The position numbers were made by a program, and so were the translations under genes. Positions 60,445 through 64,000 of a stretch of 64,000 nucleotides of DNA are shown here, piece after piece; positions within the stretch are counted from its first letter, which is position 1, and each line of letters opens with the position of its first letter. Under the pieces are notes generated by a model. It saw only the letters and a list, made by a program, of their open reading frames with translations. It had not been told where the DNA came from and searched no databases. Origin of the DNA: Kitasatospora sp. CB01950 (GTDB lineage Bacteria; Actinomycetota; Actinomycetes; Streptomycetales; Streptomycetaceae); NCBI RefSeq assembly GCF_001905465.1, contig NZ_LISX01000005.1, positions 186,278 through 250,277 on the forward strand, given 5' to 3'.

Positions 60445-61848
60445 ATGACGGAACAGGGCAAGGCCGCGCGAGCGGTGTGGGATCCGACCGCGAACAACGG
60501 CGCGGGCGGCTGGGTCCGCCGGCCGATGGCGGACGACCCGGCGGCCGCGGGTCCGGCCACCACGGCGATCCCGCTGCCGAAGTTCGACGTCGGCCCGGTC
60601 ACGCCCGTCGCCCCGGTGTCCCCGGTACCCCCGCTGCCGCCGCAGCCCGGGGCGACGCCGACCGCCGTGGCCCCCGGCCCGGCGACCCCGGTCCGCGGCC
60701 CGCAGCAGGCCCCCGCGCCGATCCCCGCACCGGCGCCTGCGCCGCAGCCCGCCGCCCAGCAGCCCCCGGCGGCCCCGCAGCAGAGCTTCGGCGGTCAGCA
60801 GTTCCCGCCGCCGGGCCAGAGCTTCGGCGGCCAGCAGCAGTTCGACCAACAACCGTACGAACAGCAGCAGTTCGGCGCCCCGCAGCCCCCGCCGGGACCG
60901 CCGGGACCGCCGGGACCGCCGCCGAGCTTCGGCGGCCAGCAGAGCTTCGGCGGTCAGCAGTTCCCGCCGCCGGGCCAGAGCTTCGGCGGCCAGCAGCAGT
61001 TCGACCAGTTCGGCCAACAGCCCTACCAGCAGCCGCAGTTCGGCGGCCCGCAGCCGAGTTACGGCGGCCAGCAGAGCTTCGGCGGCCAGCAGCAGTTCGC
61101 GGGCGGGTTCGCCGCGCAGGAGCCCGAGTTCGACTACGAGGACGACCCGCGGCGGCGGCGCACCCCGGTGCTGGTGGGCGCGGCGGTGGCGCTGCTGGTG
61201 CTGATCGGCGTCGGCGTGGTGTGGGCGGTGAAGAACAGCGACAGCGGGACGCCCGAGGCGAAGGGCGGCGCTTCCGCCCCGGCGCCGGCCCCGCCGCAGG
61301 GCGGCCAGGGCGGCGGCGCCGCACCGTCGACCCCACCGTCCGCCGACCCGTCCGCGTCGCCGTCGAGCTCGTCCTCGGCCGGTCCGGGGGCCTCGGCCCA
61401 GGCGAAGGCGCTGGACGCGTTGCTGACGAAGGGCGAGAACGCGAAGGCGCCGATCGGCAACGCGGTGGCGAAGGTGCGCAGCTGCCCGCCGAAGGCGGAG
61501 ATCGACGCGGCCGCGAAGGTGTTCGACACGGGCGCCCAGCAGCGCGACCAACTGCTCGCCGATCTGGCCCAGTTGCACACCGACAACCTGCCGGGCGGGC
61601 CGGAGGCGGTGGCGAAGCTGAAGGACGCCTGGCAGCAGTCCGGGGACATCGACCGGGCGTACGCGGCGTGGGCACGCGCCGTCTCCTCGCAGGGCTGCGC
61701 GAACAACACGGTGCCCAGCACGGCCGACCTGAGCCGTGCCAACGACCTCAACCCGCAGGCCACCCAGTCCAAGAAGGACTTCGTGGCGAAATGGAAGCCG
61801 ATCGCCGACACCTACGGTCTGACGGTTCGTACCTGGGACAGGATCTGA
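60445..61848 (+). CDS. Single-span membrane protein with Gln/Gly/Phe-rich low-complexity domain
   Basis: 467 aa. Residues about 50-225 are Pro/Gln/Gly/Phe-rich with about seven SFGGQQ units, like phase-separating prion-type domains. After a basic stop (DDPRRRRTP) comes one helix (VLVGAAVALLVLIGVGVVWAV), a Ser/Pro spacer and an outer domain of about 140 residues (AKALDALLTKGENAKAPIGN..., two Cys). The gene contains an exact in-frame 68-bp direct repeat (60781-60848 and 60940-61007). Conserved type in streptomycetes, role unknown. Eight bases separate it from the amidase gene. Confidence 0.82.
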   Translation: MTEQGKAARAVWDPTANNGAGGWVRRPMADDPAAAGPATTAIPLPKFDVGPVTPVAPVSPVPPLPPQPGATPTAVAPGPATPVRGPQQAPAPIPAPAPAPQPAAQQPPAAPQQSFGGQQFPPPGQSFGGQQQFDQQPYEQQQFGAPQPPPGPPGPPGPPPSFGGQQSFGGQQFPPPGQSFGGQQQFDQFGQQPYQQPQFGGPQPSYGGQQSFGGQQQFAGGFAAQEPEFDYEDDPRRRRTPVLVGAAVALLVLIGVGVVWAVKNSDSGTPEAKGGASAPAPAPPQGGQGGGAAPSTPPSADPSASPSSSSSAGPGASAQAKALDALLTKGENAKAPIGNAVAKVRSCPPKAEIDAAAKVFDTGAQQRDQLLADLAQLHTDNLPGGPEAVAKLKDAWQQSGDIDRAYAAWARAVSSQGCANNTVPSTADLSRANDLNPQATQSKKDFVAKWKPIADTYGLTVRTWDRI

Positions 61849-61855
61849 GGGACTC

Positions 61856-62836
61856 GTGACCGGCCGCACCACCCCGCCCCCCGTCGAGCCCGACCCGTAC
61901 CCCGACCCGGAGCGGCGCACCGCGCGCTGGCGGCCGGCCGTGAAGCTGGCGAGCGTGGTGCTGCCGGTCTGCCTGATCGGCTGGCTGGGCTGGCAGGCTG
62001 TCGCGAACAGCGCGCGGGACGTCACCGCGCACCCCTCGGTGTCGCCGCACTACGCGGAGGGCGACCGGGTCGACGCCTCCGACCCGCCCGCGCCGGAGAG
62101 CGGCCCGTCCGCCGACGAGGCCGCGCCGTCGCCGTCCCCGTCGCCGTCCGCGAGCGCGTCGAACCGTCCGCTGTCCGGGAAGACGGTGCTGCTCGACCCG
62201 GGCCACAACGCGGGCAACGTCAAGCACACCTCCGACATCAACCGGCAGGTGAACATCGGCAACAGCCGCAAGGAGTGCGACACCACCGGCACGTCCACCA
62301 ACGCGGGCTACTCGGAGGCCGATTTCACCCTGGACGTGGTGCACCGGGCGCGGCAGATCCTCCAGGACCGGGGCGCGACCGTGGCGCTCACCCAGGACGG
62401 TGACCGGCCGTGGGGTCCGTGCATCGACGAGCGGGCCCGGATCGGCAACGAGGCGAAGGCGGACGCGGCGGTCTCCGTCCACGCGGACGGCGCGCCGGCG
62501 TCCGGCAGCGGCTTCCACGTGATCATGCCCGCGAAGGTGGTGTCCGGCCCGGCCGACACCTCGGCGATCGTCGATCCCTCGCACCGGCTCGGCGTGCTGC
62601 TGCGCGACACGTTCACGTCCGGCACCGGTGAGCCGACGTCGAGCTACATCGGCCAGCAGGGCCTCGACACGCGCAGCGACCTGGGAGGACTCAACCTGTC
62701 GAAGATCCCGAAGGTGTTCATCGAGTGTGGCAACATGCGCAACACCGGCGACGCCGGACGGATGTCCGACCCGGAGTGGCGTCAGCGCGCCGCGCAGGCC
62801 GTCGCCGATGCTCTGACCAGCTATCTCACGGGGTGA
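61856..62836 (+). CDS. N-acetylmuramoyl-L-alanine amidase (Amidase_3)
   Basis: 326 aa. A cytoplasmic N-terminus, one helix (VKLASVVLPVCLIGWLGWQAV), a Ser/Pro spacer, then the catalytic domain with zinc ligands VLLDPGHNAGN, GYSEADFTLD, AAVSVHADGA and the catalytic Glu in VFIECGNMRN. It cuts the peptide from the glycan in peptidoglycan at the outer face. GTG start is 8 bp after the previous gene, so co-transcribed with the low-complexity protein. Confidence 0.93.
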   Translation: MTGRTTPPPVEPDPYPDPERRTARWRPAVKLASVVLPVCLIGWLGWQAVANSARDVTAHPSVSPHYAEGDRVDASDPPAPESGPSADEAAPSPSPSPSASASNRPLSGKTVLLDPGHNAGNVKHTSDINRQVNIGNSRKECDTTGTSTNAGYSEADFTLDVVHRARQILQDRGATVALTQDGDRPWGPCIDERARIGNEAKADAAVSVHADGAPASGSGFHVIMPAKVVSGPADTSAIVDPSHRLGVLLRDTFTSGTGEPTSSYIGQQGLDTRSDLGGLNLSKIPKVFIECGNMRNTGDAGRMSDPEWRQRAAQAVADALTSYLTG

Positions 62837-63043
62837 GCCGACCAGCCCGAACCGACCGTCCCGTACCCGTCCTGTCCTCGTGCCGGATGCTCCTCCCGGT
62901 TGTCCGGTTCGTACCGGATCCGGAGGGCGCTGTGCACACGGCGTCGCGTTGGCCCTAGGCTTTTGCCCCGTCGTACCGCTCCGGTACCACGGGGGCTCGG
63001 TCACCGCCCGCCGACCACGACTACACCAATGAGGGGAACGTCA
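62837..63043. promoter_or_regulatory. Gap with hairpin and promoter
   Basis: TCCGGT-TCGT-ACCGGA (62903-62918) is a small hairpin after the amidase gene. TAGGCT near 62955 is a candidate -10 for the next gene. Confidence 0.4.
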
Positions 63044-64000
63044 GTGAACCTGCGCGCTCTCACCAGGGGAGACGCCGCCGTCGCCGGTGCGGCGGTACTG
63101 CTCCTGATTTCGTCCTTCCTGCCCTTCCGGAAGCTCGACTGCTCCGGCAAGTACTGCCCGGCCGACGCGTCGTCGAACGCCTGGGCCTCGGGTCTGTTCC
63201 CGTTGCTGCCGTCGGTGGTGCTCACCGGCCTGATCGGCGCGGCGCTGATCCTGCTGTTCCGCTTGCAGAAGGAGAACTGGGGCAACAAGCAGGTCGCCGG
63301 TCTGCGGCTGGACCAGTGGGGCACGGCGCTGTCCGTGCTCTCGTTCTGGGGCTGCCTGTGGACGCTGCTCGGCTGCCCGACCGCCCTCACCAACGGCGCC
63401 GGCGCCTACCTGTCGCTGCTCTCCACGCTGGCGCTGGCGGGCGCGGTGATCGCCGGTCCGCTCGTCCCGGCCCTGCAGGGGCCGCTGCTGTCGGACGCCC
63501 CGTCCCCCGCGGCGACCACCCCGCAGCCGTTCCCGCCGTACGGCGGCCAGCCGGGTCAGCCCGGTCAGCCCGGCGCGTACGGCTACCCGGGCGGGCAGCA
63601 GCAGCCGTTCCCCGGCCAGCAGCAGCCGCAGGCCGACCAGACGGTGCCCGCCGCCCAGCAGTTCGGCGGCCAGCCCGCCGGCGGCTACGGCTACCCGGCG
63701 CCCGCGCAGGCCTCCGCCCCGGCCCCGCAGCCGGCCGCACAGCAGCCCACCGCCGTCCAGCCGGCCATCCAGGACCAGGTTCCGCCGCAGGCCGCGGCCG
63801 CTCCGTTCGCGCCGTTCTGGTTCGCCGTTCCGGCGGTCCGTCAGCTGGCCAACAAGGACAACCCGGCGGCCCCGCCGGTCGGCGACCTGGTGCCCGGCAC
63901 CTGGTACCTGGCGGTCGACCAGCGCGGCGCCGCGCTCGTCGCCCAGCTGCCCGACGGCACCCACGGCGTCCTCAACGACACCGCGGGCATCCAGCGCGGC
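63044..64000 (+). CDS. Four-helix membrane protein with Pro/Gln-rich linker (cut by window edge)
   Basis: First 319 residues. MNLRALTRGDAAVAGAAVLL starts helix 1, and three more helices follow within about 145 residues; then a Gln/Gly/Pro-rich linker (GQPGQPGQPGAYGYPGGQQQ), and a beta-rich domain beginning FWFAVPAVRQLANKDNP that runs out of the window. GTG 63044 has GAGGGGA upstream. Same linker style as the protein at 60.4 kb, so the two may share a compartment. Function unknown. Confidence 0.8.
   Translation, partial: MNLRALTRGDAAVAGAAVLLLISSFLPFRKLDCSGKYCPADASSNAWASGLFPLLPSVVLTGLIGAALILLFRLQKENWGNKQVAGLRLDQWGTALSVLSFWGCLWTLLGCPTALTNGAGAYLSLLSTLALAGAVIAGPLVPALQGPLLSDAPSPAATTPQPFPPYGGQPGQPGQPGAYGYPGGQQQPFPGQQQPQADQTVPAAQQFGGQPAGGYGYPAPAQASAPAPQPAAQQPTAVQPAIQDQVPPQAAAAPFAPFWFAVPAVRQLANKDNPAAPPVGDLVPGTWYLAVDQRGAALVAQLPDGTHGVLNDTAGIQRG

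Overview
The window is high-GC actinobacterial chromosome and reads as a Streptomycetaceae core region (Streptomyces or Kitasatospora; the sequence does not separate them). The evidence is glnE/glnA2/nadE, panB, a map gene, the RNase H/acid phosphatase - zinc ribbon - Nif3 run, HbpS-SenS-SenR, SARP and SpoIIE-type regulators, many GTG starts, GC-saturated third codon positions and many promoters that look leaderless.

Layout. 1-6.7 kb: partial glnE, an AT-richer island carrying an orphan DndB/DGQHR protein, then glnA2 and nadE. 6.9-11.2 kb: PrmC-like methyltransferase, membrane EEP hydrolase, and an MFS exporter with its TetR regulator and a double palindromic operator. 11.4-18.7 kb: panB, a DrrAB-type ABC exporter preceded by three 11-bp-spaced heptamer repeats, a large AfsR/SARP regulator, a site-2 protease and a small membrane protein. 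18.8-24.2 kb: F420 reductase, hypotheticals, MFS, map, prim-pol protein. 24.2-30.5 kb: PadR regulator, then a signalling locus (membrane protein, small helical protein, vWA, PP2C, kinase). 30.7-37.7 kb: ACT protein, serine hydrolase, PAS-GAF-SpoIIE phosphatase, DUF7144-like protein and the redox system hbpS/senS/senR. 38-42.6 kb: UgpAEB-like sugar/glycerol-phosphate importer and a secreted two-domain bulb-type lectin. 42.8-50.5 kb: rnpB, MFS, RNB exoribonuclease, YaaA, RNase H/phosphatase, zinc ribbon protein and Nif3. 50.9-56 kb: a compact class IV lanthipeptide locus (LanL, prolyl-oligopeptidase-like peptidase, precursor). 56.6-64 kb: small ORF, alcohol dehydrogenase, M48 peptidase, methyltransferase, low-complexity membrane protein, cell-wall amidase and a partial membrane protein.

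The accessory points of most interest are: the lanthipeptide locus with its own candidate leader peptidase; the five-gene vWA/PP2C/kinase locus, in which two adjacent proteins share a Gly/Asn/Ser-rich motif of the kind used in homotypic signalling; the orphan DndB gene with a TACGT-N10-ACGTA palindrome over its -35 box; and the heptamer direct repeats in front of the exporter beside a SARP gene. Several intergenic regions also carry GC-rich 10-15 bp tandem repeats.
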